DNA of 64,000 nucleotides, from positions 372,001 through 436,000 of the forward strand of contig WHVA01000018.1 of the NCBI GenBank assembly GCA_015179125.1. The letters are read 5' to 3'. A program made the translations under genes and the position numbers. Below, one piece after another: positions 52,872-63,589 of this stretch. The notes beneath the pieces are model-generated. The model worked only from the letters and a program-made list of their open reading frames with translations, did no database searches and was not told where the DNA came from. Within the stretch, counting starts at the first letter, position 1. Each line of letters starts with the position of its first letter. The stretch is from Gautieria morchelliformis. Lineage: Eukaryota > Basidiomycota > Agaricomycetes > Gomphales > Gomphaceae.

Positions 52872-53398
52872 GTGACGGGTTGCTTTTCGGTACCAGTTCC
52901 TCGGTGGTTGTCGTTATGGCCTCTGTTAACACGTGCAGGAGGTGGTGGAATTGCTGGGGGGTGGTTGGGGTTGGTTCACGGATTGCCTCTCCGAGCCTCA
53001 TTTTGAGTTGCTCACCGTATCCCTTCCAGTCGACCTGTCTATAGTTCGGTTTGGGTGCCTCCGGGTTCGCCATGACAGTTATGTAGATTGTGGTGTCAAT
53101 TGGGAAATGATCGCTCTTGGGGGGTAGGTCTTCTGGCACTGTTCTGCAACTAACTAAGTTTTCTATCAATGAAGAAGAGATGAAAACGTTATCTGTGCGA
53201 GTGTAGTTTCCAGTCACCATTGCTTTGAGTGTGGGTGTGTCCTTGGGCAATGCCATGTGTAGATCGTGGTCCGCGATCACATCTAGCAGTATTTGCACCT
53301 CATCTAAGTTGGCTCTGGTGAACAGGTGCGAGTTTCGTAGCTCGTCCCACATCGGGTGGTGCCTGTTGAAGTCGCCCAGCCAGACCATGCCTGCTGCT
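52872..53398 (-). CDS. LINE A ORF2: C-terminal half of the endonuclease
   Basis: Endonuclease/exonuclease/phosphatase segment: GMVWLGDFNRHHPMWDELRN, the catalytic GDFN; then GNYTRTDNVFI and PPKSDHFPIDTTI, the SDH motif. The downstream linker TEELVPK is cut by the solo LTR. Reads on from the piece at 54089-54533. Confidence 0.8.
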
Positions 53399-54088
53399 TG
53401 TTACGACCGTTCATTTCTGACTTCCGACCCTCAGTTCCACCACACCTTCCGCCCCTCCGATATTTCTGCAACACTTTCCACCCCTCCGATATTTCCGACA
53501 TTCCGCCCATTGTTCTATTCCCCTGTTCTTTCGACTTTATTACTCGGACCCACCGGACCTGTTTCATCATTCATCAAAACCACATATCCGGTCACCCTTG
53601 TAGTTCGTTGTCAGATATGTTTTCCCGACCCCTTGTTCTTTGCCATTGTTCTACCTTACCCTGAACCCCCCTTGTAGTCCCATTGTTCCCAATAGTTAGT
53701 TCCCACGCATTGTCTACTCGACTTCCGCTTCCTCCGGAATTTGCTTAGTACCATATCATTACCTGTTGTCTCAGCTCTTTGTATAAAAGCCTGTCATGTA
53801 TGTCTCTCTTTCTGCAATCAGATAATCACCTTCGATACTTGATTTCCTTCACTCCATCTCCTGTTCTTAGCACAGCAAGTCTAGCAAGATCTCAGTCTCT
53901 CCGCTTTCCGTCTTCCGCCTTCCGCCTCAGTTCCGACTCAAGTTCCGACCAAACCTTTGGCTCAGTACTTTCCGACTTCCGACTCAGTTCCGAAATACTT
54001 AGGACGATAGTTCATTGGGGGCGCAACCTATAAGTTGAAGCCGCTGTCCTTTCCAGTTCCGACTTAGTGGAAATCTCGATACGTAACA
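53399..54088. mobile_element. Solo LTR, family F, in LINE A
   Basis: 690 bp, TGTTACGACC...GATACGTAACA, with target duplication CTGCT (53394-53398 and 54089-54093). Rich in TTCCGACT-type motifs, like the Gypsy family D LTR, and carries a TATAAAAG motif near 53782. Probably Gypsy-derived. No other copy in the window. Confidence 0.85.
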
Positions 54089-54533
54089 CTGCTTCTCGTC
54101 CATGTTCTATTTCTTCCACTGTGCTTTTTTGAATATATTCCTGTACGGCTCTTATGCTGTTAGATTGTGTACAATCGGCGTAAATGTTTATAACGAGCAC
54201 GTCACCCATGTTTGTTTTGACTTTTATCACCGTGACATCTGGCGTTCCTATTTCTACCGCTCTCCACCCACCTGTCACGATTTTCTTGCTTACGAGCATC
54301 ATTGATCTCGTCCGTCTCTCTTTGTCTCGAAAGTGAGTTTCCGGGTATACCGAGTACCAGCTGGGAGTGGCTCTGGCATTGCCTGGGAAGTCAATATGTG
54401 GTTCTTGTATGGCAAGGATGTCATAACGGTCTGGTGAGCACTTAGCTAGTATTTCCGATGTCGTGGTCAATGATTTGTTGGCGTTCTGTTGTCTAGCCCT
54501 TAATTTTGCGATCTGTGAGTTGTCTTCACTCAT
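54089..54533 (-). CDS. LINE A ORF2: N-terminal half of the endonuclease
   Basis: Starts MSEDNSQIAKLRARQQNANK at 54533. EEP motifs: RQQNANKSL, YDILAIQEPHIDFPGNAR with the catalytic Glu, and VTVIKVKTNMGDVLVINIYA. Cut by the solo LTR at 54088. The start overlaps the ORF1 stop as ATGA. Confidence 0.8.
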
Positions 54534-55198
54534 CCTTGGTGTGGATCGTTGTCATCCGTGTTTCCATCTCTCCCTTGTGTCCTCTCGCAGCTGCTTCCAA
54601 TTCCATAGTCATCCAGCCTACTCTGCCTGCCTCCTCCTGGTTCCCGTCTCTGCCACCCTGGGTCCCTGTGTCCCACTTGTGGGTTTGCTCTTATCTTGTC
54701 CCCCGGCACGCTCCTTCTGTGTTCTGACCTTCCCCTGTTTTGGGGGCCGTCCTCTCTGCGTTGCGATCCCTCCTGGTCATCGTGGTACGTCCGTTGTTCG
54801 AGAGGGACTCTCGCCCCCTCTGCTCCTCCCCTCCTGTCCTCTCCAGTGCTGGCCTTCCTGAGTGTGTCTCCAGTGTCCTCTACATCCTCCGCCGCCCCCT
54901 GCTGCTCCCACGTCCACGGGCTCTCATTCGGGAAGAACCTATATGTGTGTTCAGGGTCACTTTTCTCGGCCGCCATGCACACTGCCCTGAGTATCGGGCA
55001 CGTTCTGTCCCACGAGGCGTGCCCATGCACGTTACAGTTTGCGCATTTGAATTTTTTCGGGTCAATCTCCTCACACTCTGCCGTCCTGTGCTCCATCCCG
55101 CACGTTCCGCACGTCTCCTGGCCGTTGCACTCCGCTGCTATGTGCCTTGCGTTGTACCTTTGGCACTTCAAGCAGCGGCGTGGCTCCCTTTTCATCAT
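54530..55198 (-). CDS. LINE A ORF1, C-terminal part with zinc knuckles
   Basis: 222 codons beginning MMKREPRRCLKCQRYN. Three CCHC-type knuckles: CLKCQRYNARHIAAEC, CGTCGMEHRTAEC and CANCNVHGHASWDRTC, then a charged, Gly/Arg-rich tail. ORF1 proteins of this type bind element RNA. The N-terminal part is missing because the LINE is 5' truncated at 55242. Confidence 0.8.
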   Translation of the reverse strand: MMKREPRRCLKCQRYNARHIAAECNGQETCGTCGMEHRTAECEEIDPKKFKCANCNVHGHASWDRTCPILRAVCMAAEKSDPEHTYRFFPNESPWTWEQQGAAEDVEDTGDTLRKASTGEDRRGGAEGARVPLEQRTYHDDQEGSQRREDGPQNRGRSEHRRSVPGDKIRANPQVGHRDPGWQRREPGGGRQSRLDDYGIGSSCERTQGRDGNTDDNDPHQG

Positions 55199-55242
55199 TC
55201 TAGCCCACGTTCTCTTGCCAGCGATGATTAGTCCATCCCTAA

Positions 55243-55484
55243 TACCGTGTGGGTTGCCACGTCCAACTCGCTACTACAGCAGTGAGTTGGATCTAGCCAG
55301 CCACCCGACTTGCTGCGGCAACAGTCGCGACACACTGAGCCGGAAGGGTGTTGCCAGCCACACCCGGCTCCAGCTGGTGTGTCTGGCGTGCGGTAGCACG
55401 TCAGAGCCTGTCCCGGACGATCTACGCCTCGCAAGACAGGTCAGCGTCAGCGCTGCTGGAAAGAATGGTATAAATATTTCCTCT
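55243..55484 (+). repeat. LINE A target duplication and right arm of the inverted-repeat element
   Basis: 55243-55255 is the second TACCGTGTGGGTT. 55256 to about 55385 is the right arm (CACACTGAGCCGG...ACACCCGGCTCCAGCTGG) pairing with 47866-47915. The remaining 90 bp is unassigned and ends AATATTTCCTCT (55473-55484), the LINE B target duplication. Confidence 0.55.
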
Positions 55485-55696
55485 TTTTTTTTTTTTTTTT
55501 TTTTTTCATCCAATTTTACGTCTTTTGGGGCCGTACCCTATGTAAGATGAAGTATACAAGTTCCTTCTTGTGACCGTTCCTTCCGTCCTTTCGACCTCTT
55601 TCTCTGCTTGAACTCATTGGGCGTAGCCTCGAGTGTGTCCGTGCCTATGTGGGCGGGGTGTATGGTTCGCTCCTCATGTATATTGTGCCTGTTTTC

Positions 55697-58600
55697 TTAT
55701 CTTTTTCCTGTTCCTGTTTTTCCTGTCGACGTCGACACGTCCCCATATTGCTCCTCGAATCCCTTGGTGTCATGTATGTACCTGAACATGTGTTCCATCG
55801 CCTTGTGTCCTCCCAATAACGTCTTGACCGACTTGGCTCCTCTCTTAAGTTTTCTCTCTAGCCTCCCTCTCTGCTCTCTGTAGGCTGGGCAGCGGAATAG
55901 GAAATGGTGTACTGTCTCTGGAGCGCTCTTGCACGCTGGGCACAGGGGTGAAGCTGTCTTCCCAATCTTGTGTAAGTGTTTATTCAGCGCGATATGTCCT
56001 GTCCTCAGTTGTACCAGCAGACTCGCTTGTTTGCGGGGCATATTTCTTGTGATCTTCGAGAACGCTGCTGACAGCATCGTGGGGTCAATCTCGTGCGCGT
56101 AAACCGCTCTGGGAGACTTAGCAAATTTTTCCCTCACTTCCTGGGTTAGCTTCGCATTGTGCCTTTGGATCTCTGCCGCTCTGCTCACTGGTAGCTTCCC
56201 TCGACACTCGGTTGGTATGTACCACGCGCCGCTATTCCATCCTTCCGCCGCTCTTTTCGCCTCCTTGTCGGCTCTCTCGTTCCCTTCCACCCCTTCGTGC
56301 CCTGGCACCCATCTCACAAGCACTTCGGCTCCTGCTTGTTGCTCCACAACTCCCTGTATCTGCCTGTGTAGAGCGTTTACCATGTATTGTCCTGGCATGG
56401 CTTGTTCCTGTCGAGTGGCTTGAATGGCGACCTGGCTATCCATTGCTATTGTGTACCTCCCACCCCTCTCATCGTTCAGCATCCTTGCTCCCATCGCCGC
56501 CGCTTCCAGCTCCGCCTCGAACACAGTATGCTCACTTTCTGGGCCCAGGTGGAGCCTCGCCGTCTTCCTCTCTCTCCCGTTCCTAAATAGCACTGCCGCT
56601 GCCCCCACTCCCCCGTTTATGCTTGACCCGTCAGTATACACCGTGAGCCCAGCCTCATGCTCGCTCATCTCATTCTTCGCTTGCTCTTTGTTGGGGGGAA
56701 TCCTCACGCTGAAGGCCGGCGTCCACTTCGGTCTGAACACCACTGTTTGTATTTTTTTCCATCGCATCTGGCTGTAGACTAAAAGCGTGCATTATCTCAT
56801 GCAGGGGAGATCTGTGTTGTTTTACATATCTTTTTGCTGCTTTCCTCAATTTTTTCGTGAGTGGATGGCTCTGGGGGAGGCACACCAGTTGTACCGCCGC
56901 TCTGTGCACTATTTTGGATACCATCAGCGGGAAGGGGAGGAGGTTCGCATGTGCATCGAGGGTGTCGTTGGCCATTGTCACGATGGCTCCTGTAATGTCT
57001 ATTGCCGCCCGCCTCTGAATTCTTGCGAGCTTATTAATAAATCCCTTGGTTCCCTTGCTTGTGGCCGTTTCTGGAACTAGGAAGACGTCAGCTGCATACA
57101 ACATTCTTGGGACTGTCACCATCATGTAGTATGTCCTCATGTACTTAGCTGTTATTCCCTTGGACGGTTTCGCCAGCCTTCTGTACTGATTTATGTACGC
57201 CTCTCCTTTCTTCAGCGTGCAGTTGACGTGCTCCCTGAATCTCAATTCTTGGTCCATTCTCACCCCCAAGAACTTGTGCGCTGTTGTGGGTTTTATGATG
57301 TGTTGCCCTATTCTTATCGACGGTCTCGCCACCGGCCTGGTTTTGCCTGGCTTGGCAGGGTCTTTATCTCTGCGTCTGGTGAGTCCCATCAAACCGAACT
57401 TTTCCACTGTGAACTGGCAGTGGTGTTCTTCCGCCTAGTTGTTCGCCCCATCTGGTCTAACCATTACGTCCGATAGCTTACTGAACGCCTCCTTGAGGTC
57501 CGGACATTCGGCTATTATGGTGGTATCGTCCACGAATCCTACGCTCCCTTCTCCATTGTTGTGCCGCACTACGTCTATCAGATCACCATTATAGAACTGA
57601 TAAGCAATTGCCGATAGCGGACATCCTTGATCCATTCCTCGCCCAATGGGTCTGGTCGCGGAAAAATAGTCATCAAAGCTCACCGTGGTAAGCCTGTTCT
57701 GGACTTTCCTGCGTATCCAATCAGTGTATTCCCATGGTACTCCCCTTCTTCGCATGTTGTGGGCCAGCCGGTCTAGCACTATACTTGGAAACGTTCCCTT
57801 GATGTCCAGGTACAGCACTCCGAGTACGTTTCCTCTCCTCCACGTGTCCTTCGCCTCTGACACCATGTAATGTACGGCGTCGGTTGTCGTTCTTCCGGGT
57901 CTGCATCCAAGTGATTGTCAGGTAACAATTGGTATTTTTCCGTCATCTTCACTAGATCTTCCGCCACGCACGTGGACAACACTTTTCCCATCGTGTCCGG
58001 AAGTGCGATCGGCCTGTAGGCACCTGGGGCCATGTAATCTGCCTTGCCTGGTTTACGGAGGACCTTTGTTATTGAATCCCTTCACTCTGCCGGATATACT
58101 TTGAGGTCGAAAGTTGTGCGGAAAAGAGGCCCTATGTACGGTAGAAGGATATCAATACACTGCTTTATGAGTTCATTGGGGATGCCATTTTCTCCTGGCG
58201 CCTTGAACCGGTTGAGCTTGTCTACGGCTCTCCTGATCTGCTCGTCTGAGATTGGCTGATACTCGAACTCCGGAGGGGGGTACTCATAGTCCTCCTGTAT
58301 TTGTTCAACCGCTTCTCCTGGCTTTGGCAAAAAGGTGTCGAAGAGCAGTTCTGATTTTTGTTCGTTCATCTCTGCTATCAGCTTTGCGCCATTTGCCTTT
58401 TTTGTCACTAGTGTCGGTACCCGCGTCTGGCCCCCGTCACCCACATCCGCTGAGGCGTCTCTGTGAGCTGCCCATATCGTATTCTGATCTGTACCGTCGA
58501 GGAAGTCTTTCCAATGCTCTCTTTTTGACCTCTCTATGTCTTCCGCGTAGCGATTCCAAGCGGCTCTGTGTTCTTCGTGTGCTGCGTGTGTCGGGTCGTG

Positions 58601-59653
58601 TCTTCGCGCATACGATCTCCTGGCGAGCCTCCTGGTCTCTGCTCTGGTGCATGACAGCTGCAGGGACCACCATCGCTTCATGTATACCGACAGTCTGTTT
58701 TTTGGCACTAGTTCTTCTGTGGTATCCAGAATGGCCGTTGTCAACTCTCTTAAGCTTTGATGGAACTGTTGGGCAGTGAGTGGTACAGGCTCTCTAATCC
58801 TGTCTTTTAACTCAGCTTCGAGCATCTTTCTGTATTCCCTCCAATCCACCTGTCTGTAATTGGGCTTCGGCGGTTGCATGCTTGCCTTGACGGATATGTC
58901 GATCATGGTGTCTACGGGCAGGTGGTCGCTTTTTGGTGGTAGATCTTCTGGCACTGTGCTGCAGCTAATCATGTTTTCAATGACTGAAGGTGAGGCAAAG
59001 ACATTATCTGTTCGCGTGTAATTCCCCGTAGCCATCGATCTTAGTGTGGGTACATCCTTAGGTAGCACCATGTGTAGTCCGTGATCTGCTACTGCGTCCA
59101 AGAGTATTTGCGCCTCGTCTAGATTTGCCCTGGTGAATAGGTGTGCGTTGCGCAGCTCGTCCCACACTGGGTGGTGCCTATCGAAGTCCCCGAGCCACAC
59201 CATGCCCTCTATCTCCCTTTCTTGCGTGGTCCCTTCTGCCGCTCTGTGCTGCATATATTTCTATATGGCTCTTATACTGTTAGAATGGGCGCAGTCCACG
59301 TATGAATTAACTATCAGGACGTCACCCATGTTGGTTTTAATCTTTACTGCCGTAACATCTGGCGATCCCATATTGATTGCTCCCCATGCGCTCGTCGCCA
59401 TCCTTTCGCTTATCAGCATCATCGATCTCGTTCGCGTCTCTTTGTTGTGGAAGTGTGTTCTGGGGTACACCAAGTACCAGTTTGGCGTGGCTCTGGCATT
59501 TCCTAGGAAGTCAATATATGGTTCTTGGATTGCAATGACATCATATTTTTCAGGTGAGCACTTAGCTAGCATTTCTACCGTTGCCGTTAGCAATTTGTTG
59601 ATGTTCTGTTGTCTGATTCTCAATTTTCGCATTTGTTGGTTTTCTTCGTTCAT
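55697..59653 (-). pseudogene. LINE B ORF2 (endonuclease, RT, RNase H), broken
   Basis: Starts MNEENQQMRKLRIRQQNINK at 59653. Endonuclease: YDVIAIQEPYIDFLGNAR, MVWLGDFDRHHPVWDELRN and PPKSDHLPVDTMI. RT: GIPNELIKQCIDILLPYIG, GVLYLDIKGTFPSIVLDRL, GMDQGCPLSAIAYQFY and GFVDDTTIIAE. RNase H: LTVYTDGSSINGGVGAAAVL, TVFEAELEAAAMGARML and YTIAMDSQVAI. Zinc finger CPACKSAPETVHHFLFRCP. Three stops: TAG at 59261, TGA at 58082 and TAG at 57435, each sitting where LINE A has Q, W or W. Frameshifts near 57900 (after LLPDNH) and near 56765. Confidence 0.85.
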
Positions 59654-61418
59654 CCTTGGCGCGTGTTGTTGTCGTTTCCGTCTTGCTGTACTGTTTGTGT
59701 CCTCTCGTGGCTGACCCCGATTCCGTAGTCAGCCAGTCTGCTTTGTCGCCCTTCGCCCTGTTCTCTGTCCTGCCACCCTTGGTCCATGTGCCCGACTCTT
59801 GGGTTCGCACCTCTTCCTCTCCCGCGCACGTTTCCTCTGCTTTCAATCCTTCCTCTATATCGCGAGTTATCTGGTTCCTCTTGGGGCCTCTCCCTGCTTC
59901 TGCTGTCCGCTTGTCTCGCCATCCTTCTTTCCATTTCCACCGTTTTCCATCTCCTGTCCTCCTGTTCCCTGAGTTTTTCTATGAGGTCCCCACATCGTCT
60001 GTTTCCTCCGCCTCTTGGTGTTGTTCCCACGTCCACGGGTCATCATTGGGAAAGAATTTGTACGTGTGTTCTGGATCGCTCTTTTCTGCCGCTGCGCATT
60101 CTGACTTGAATACCGGGCATGTCCTGTCCCATGACGCGTGGCCTTTTGCGTCGCAGTTCGTGCATTTGAATTTGCTTGGATTGTCTTCCTGGCATTCGGC
60201 TGTCCTGTGCTCTTCTCCGCATGTCCCACACGTGTCTCTGCCACTGCACTCTGCTGCCATGTGCCGAGCGTTGTATCGCTGACATTTTAGGCACCTTCGT
60301 GGTTCTTTTTTCATTCTCCTGGCCCAGGTTCTCTTTCCTGCTATTATTATCCTGTCTCTTATGCTTTGATTTGCTGCTTCTGTGGATGTGAACTTGGCGA
60401 TAATGTGTGTCGATCTCTGTCCTGCCGTCCTCCTGTGGACGGGCTTTATCCACCGGGTTGAGAGCAGGGATCCGTTGGGGAGTTTAGAGTCCCTCTTGAT
60501 CTTTCTCATCTCCGCCATGGCGTTGGGTGAGTGATTCAGCGGCATGTACTCCACTATTACTGATAGCGTTCTTTCTTTTATCGTGGCCGTCCCGCTGAAT
60601 TTGCTCAAAAACGACCTCTTGTTCATCTGCACCCATTTCGCCGCCTCCTCTGTTTCCATGTCCAGCACTACTCCCCCATTCGCTAGCTTCTTGGCTCCCA
60701 CGAAGCTTATGTCTATTCTTTCTGGGTCCGGCTCGAGGTTGCTTATTGCTTCGTTAGCTTTCGCTACCAGCTCCTGTTCCGTTAACTTGCTTAGCTCGTC
60801 CTGTTCTCATGGCATGTCTCCGTCGATCAGTATTTGTCTCGCTTTCATTTTCGCTTTTGCCAGGTTGTTTAGGTGTGACAAGGGGACATTACCTTTCAAT
60901 GCGGCCGCGTATGTTGCCCCTGTCGTGTTGTCTTCCCCTTGCCATTCCCTCTGTCCTCCCATGCTGTTCAAATGTTCTATGACATTTCTGGCTCCTTCTG
61001 TTACTTCTTCTGCCACCTCAGCCGCCTCTTTGGCCCTGTCAGCTGCTGCTTCCAACTCGGCCAGGGTCGTCTCGATGTGCTTTTCGATGTGTCGCGAGAC
61101 TGCTGCTCCCGCTGCTCTCGTGGCATCCTCCATCATTAGAATGGCCACCTCCCGAACTCCTTCCTGTAGTGTTTTGCCGCTAACATTGTGTGCAAGTGAC
61201 AATAACGCGTAACTTAGCTGTTCTGTCGACAATGGATCATCCTTCGTGTAATACCCGTGTTTGTCTAGGAACTGCCTTGCTTGCTCTCTGGTTCTGACCG
61301 ACGTGTTTGGCTCCAACAACAAATCATATCTAGTTTTGTTGCTGGCTTGTTGTGTGGCGCCTGCCCTTGTGCGAGCTTGTGACGTGGCAGGCGCCTGGGG
61401 TTCGACGCTTTGTGGCAT
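59650..61418 (-). pseudogene. LINE B ORF1 (RNA-binding, zinc knuckles), broken
   Basis: Starts MPQSVEPQAPATSQARTRAG at 61418. A helical, coiled-coil-like region (HIEKHIETTLAELEAAADRA), then YAAALKGNVPLSHLNNLAKA. A TGA at 60807 interrupts GDMP-EQDELSK. It continues with an RRM-like segment (VVLDMETEEAAKWVQMNKRS) and three knuckles CLKCQRYNARHMAAEC, CGTCGEEHRTAEC and CTNCDAKGHASWDRTC. A frame change near 60010 precedes the charged tail. It ends at 59650, overlapping the ORF2 start as ATGA. Confidence 0.83.
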
Positions 61419-61658
61419 CGTTTTAACGGCTTCTTTTTCAGGGAAGCTCGGTTTCGCCGCTGGCTGTAGTCAGCGATGCACTGGCGTGCAGTTTAGCAAG
61501 CGTGTGCGTAGGGAATGCGATTTTGGGTATTTTGGTGGTGGTGGTAAGCGTGAGAAAAGTTCAATATTTCCTCTATCAAGCTAGGACCCCCCAAGCCTTC
61601 CGAAGCACTTATTTTCGTATATCTTCCACGTTCACAAATTTTTAGCCATTTACATAAA

Positions 61659-62045
61659 ATGCTTCGACTCTCCCGAATCCTTGTCGCCGTGAAGCAGGCG
61701 GTCATTCGTGGCGTCACGAGGCACAGTGACGTGAAGCTGCCCAGCGTCGAGGCACACGTCGTCGAGCTCAAGAAGGACGTGACGAGTGCTCCGTGGCTCG
61801 CACTTGATCCGATGGTATGGCCTTTTCAGCGTACTGACGAGAAGCCCATACTTAGCAGGGGACCCGGTGGCTCGGCATTGATCAGCAAGAGCTTGGACTT
61901 TCTTCCCTGTTCCTCCTCCTCCACCTCGTCAGCCACACCGTCCATGTTCACCGAGGGCAATCCCTCGGCCGTTAGGGTGCTCACCATGCCACCCCTTGTA
62001 TCCCCAACTTCGTCGTCCAGTCCGAGCACCTTCATACTGGCGTGA
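61659..62045 (+). CDS. Hypothetical small protein, uncertain strand
   Basis: 128 codons from ATG 61659 (MLRLSRILVAVKQAVIRG). The first 25 residues are basic and amphipathic like a mitochondrial targeting signal; then VELKKDVTSAPWLALDPMVW and a Ser-rich tail. The Ser-rich tail is antisense to a Glu-rich minus frame (61826-62035, VADEVEEEEQGRKSK), so either strand could be the coding one, or the first exon may end early near 61830. Family not recognised. LINE B lies about 100 bp upstream. Confidence 0.35.
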   Translation: MLRLSRILVAVKQAVIRGVTRHSDVKLPSVEAHVVELKKDVTSAPWLALDPMVWPFQRTDEKPILSRGPGGSALISKSLDFLPCSSSSTSSATPSMFTEGNPSAVRVLTMPPLVSPTSSSSPSTFILA

Positions 62046-63589
62046 TCCCCCCCATCTCAGATTATGATGCTGAGAAAAGGCTGGTCGCATACTTTTTAAG
62101 AAAACTGCAAAGGTGCATCAGCTTTCTTGATCAGATGCTAACACGCCGGTTCGGGAGGGTCCCCAGACGCTTGGACTTTTGGCACCCACTGGCGCTTCCC
62201 CTGTTTTGAAGAGGAAGAAGGAGTTACTCCTAAGAAGAGCTGTACTTTACGAACGGTCCTGTATTCACATCATGTGATCTTGCCGTATGTCAGTAAGTCA
62301 TCACACAATAAGCGCAGCCAAGGACAAAAGTCTCATTTTCAGGAGAAGTTGTCAAATCCTAGCCTGAGCGTCTTCTATAGTTGTCTGTCAGTGTTACATC
62401 CTCACTATCGTGGCGGTCCGTCCCAATATATAGTACATGAGAAGCGGCGCTGTCGAATCCTCATACTGTATCCCGCTCCACCTGCTTGTATACCAGCGTC
62501 GCACTCCAATTATGTAGTTATACTCTTGATCTGCGTAGCGTTTGTTGTTTTCCTGTAAGCCATTGATACTCCAAAACCTTCCGAGCCACGTTTGCGACCC
62601 AGACAGGCCCCAAGCAGTAGCATCGCTGCATCAGGAAGGATGCGGGGGGCTGCTTCTGTAAATGATGAGTGATTGCCCACGATATTAATGTATTGAATTA
62701 ACTCAGCTTCCCATAGGAAGCATAATCGCCACTTTTAAATTGCTGACTATTAACGGCCCTGATCTCCAACTGATAATCGATGATCGATGACGCGTCACGG
62801 GTCGATCAGGGGTTGGAGATCGGGCGGAGCTTTAATGTGCTTCCCTGTCACCGGCTAGCTCCCGGCTCGCTGTTCCGAGGTAAGCCTGAGCCAAATGCAC
62901 GCGTGTGACGGCAGATCCGCCGCACTCGCTGGGCGCTCCGCCAAAGCTTCCTTCATTAATTCATTGCCCCTTCACTCTAGGAACTCTCGGCTATCTTAGG
63001 GAAGCCAATGTATTCTGTAGCAGAAGTGCACCATAAGCGCCCAGCGCTTCGAGCACTATAATTGATCTCTCTCTCTCTCTCGCAGTCTCGCTCTCTCCCG
63101 GAAGCTCGCCCCCACGTCCATCCCGCGCACGACGAACGATCCCGCTCGCTGCGCCGTGCGCCCGTATTCGCGCCCGCCGCTGCCGGTGCTGGTGTCCGGA
63201 ACCCTGGTCACCCTCTTCGTCCCCGCCTACCCAGAACCAGGGGGCGCAGCCCGCGCACAAAGCCGCACCCGGCGGGGAACGACGAGGGCGCACGCGTCGT
63301 CAGCGAGGTCGACGCCGTCGGTGTCGCCACCGCCTTCTCCGTCGTCAGGGGCGGCAAGGGCGTCCCCGCACCATGCATGATCAAGTCAGCACGGCACTGT
63401 CCCTGTTGTGATAAACGCAATTATCTTACTCAAATCATTTATATATAAAAAGAAACTAATAGAAAAAAGGAAAAGAAAAACAAAAGAAAAAACAAAAGAA
63501 ACACAAACTACATTCACGATAGACGTCGGCGCAGACGACGATCACACGAATTTTACGACATGCTATATTACCCATAGATCGGGTAATAT
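62046..63589. other. Mostly non-coding region with simple repeats
   Basis: No supported gene. Features seen: a local dyad GATCTCCAACTG...(about 40 nt)...GGTTGGAGATC at 62761-62822 with ATCGATGATCGATGACGCG between the arms; a CT-rich run near 63065-63085; an A-rich tract (AAAAGGAAAAGAAAAACAAA) at 63446-63510. Short GC-rich frames on both strands look like chance. Confidence 0.4.

Larger units (their letters stand above)
48026..55242 (-). mobile_element. LINE A, Tad-like non-LTR retrotransposon, 5' truncated, with two solo LTRs
   Basis: Minus-strand LINE. Its A-rich 3' tail (T-rich on plus) is at 48026-48055 and its truncated 5' end is at 55242. A 13-bp target duplication TACCGTGTGGGTT flanks it (48013-48025 and 55243-55255). 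It encodes the C-terminal part of ORF1 and all of ORF2 (endonuclease, RT, RNase H, zinc finger), interrupted by solo LTRs at 51348-52871 and 53399-54088. ORF1 ends and ORF2 starts in an ATGA overlap at 54530-54533. An in-frame TGA lies near 51180. Tad-clade assignment rests on domain order. Confidence 0.88.
55485..61562 (-). mobile_element. LINE B, Tad-like non-LTR retrotransposon, near full length but broken
   Basis: 6,078 bp on the minus strand. Poly(A) tail (about 22 T on plus at 55485-55506), 12-bp target duplication AATATTTCCTCT (55473-55484 and 61563-61574). Complete ORF1 and ORF2 regions plus about 145 bp of 5' leader. Closely related to LINE A (about 70-75% protein identity by eye), a different subfamily. 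In-frame stops at 60807-60809, 59261-59263, 58082-58084 and 57435-57437, and frameshifts near 60010, 57900 and 56765, so this copy is dead. Confidence 0.88.

Noticed and set aside
62761-62822. Dyad GATCTCCAAC...GTTGGAGATC as a regulatory RNA or terminator
   Set aside because: Single occurrence, long loop and no adjacent gene; not enough to support a function.
62991-63448. GC-rich ORFs on both strands near the right end
   Set aside because: Overlapping, Arg/Ala/Pro-rich frames without motifs, next to CT-rich simple sequence.
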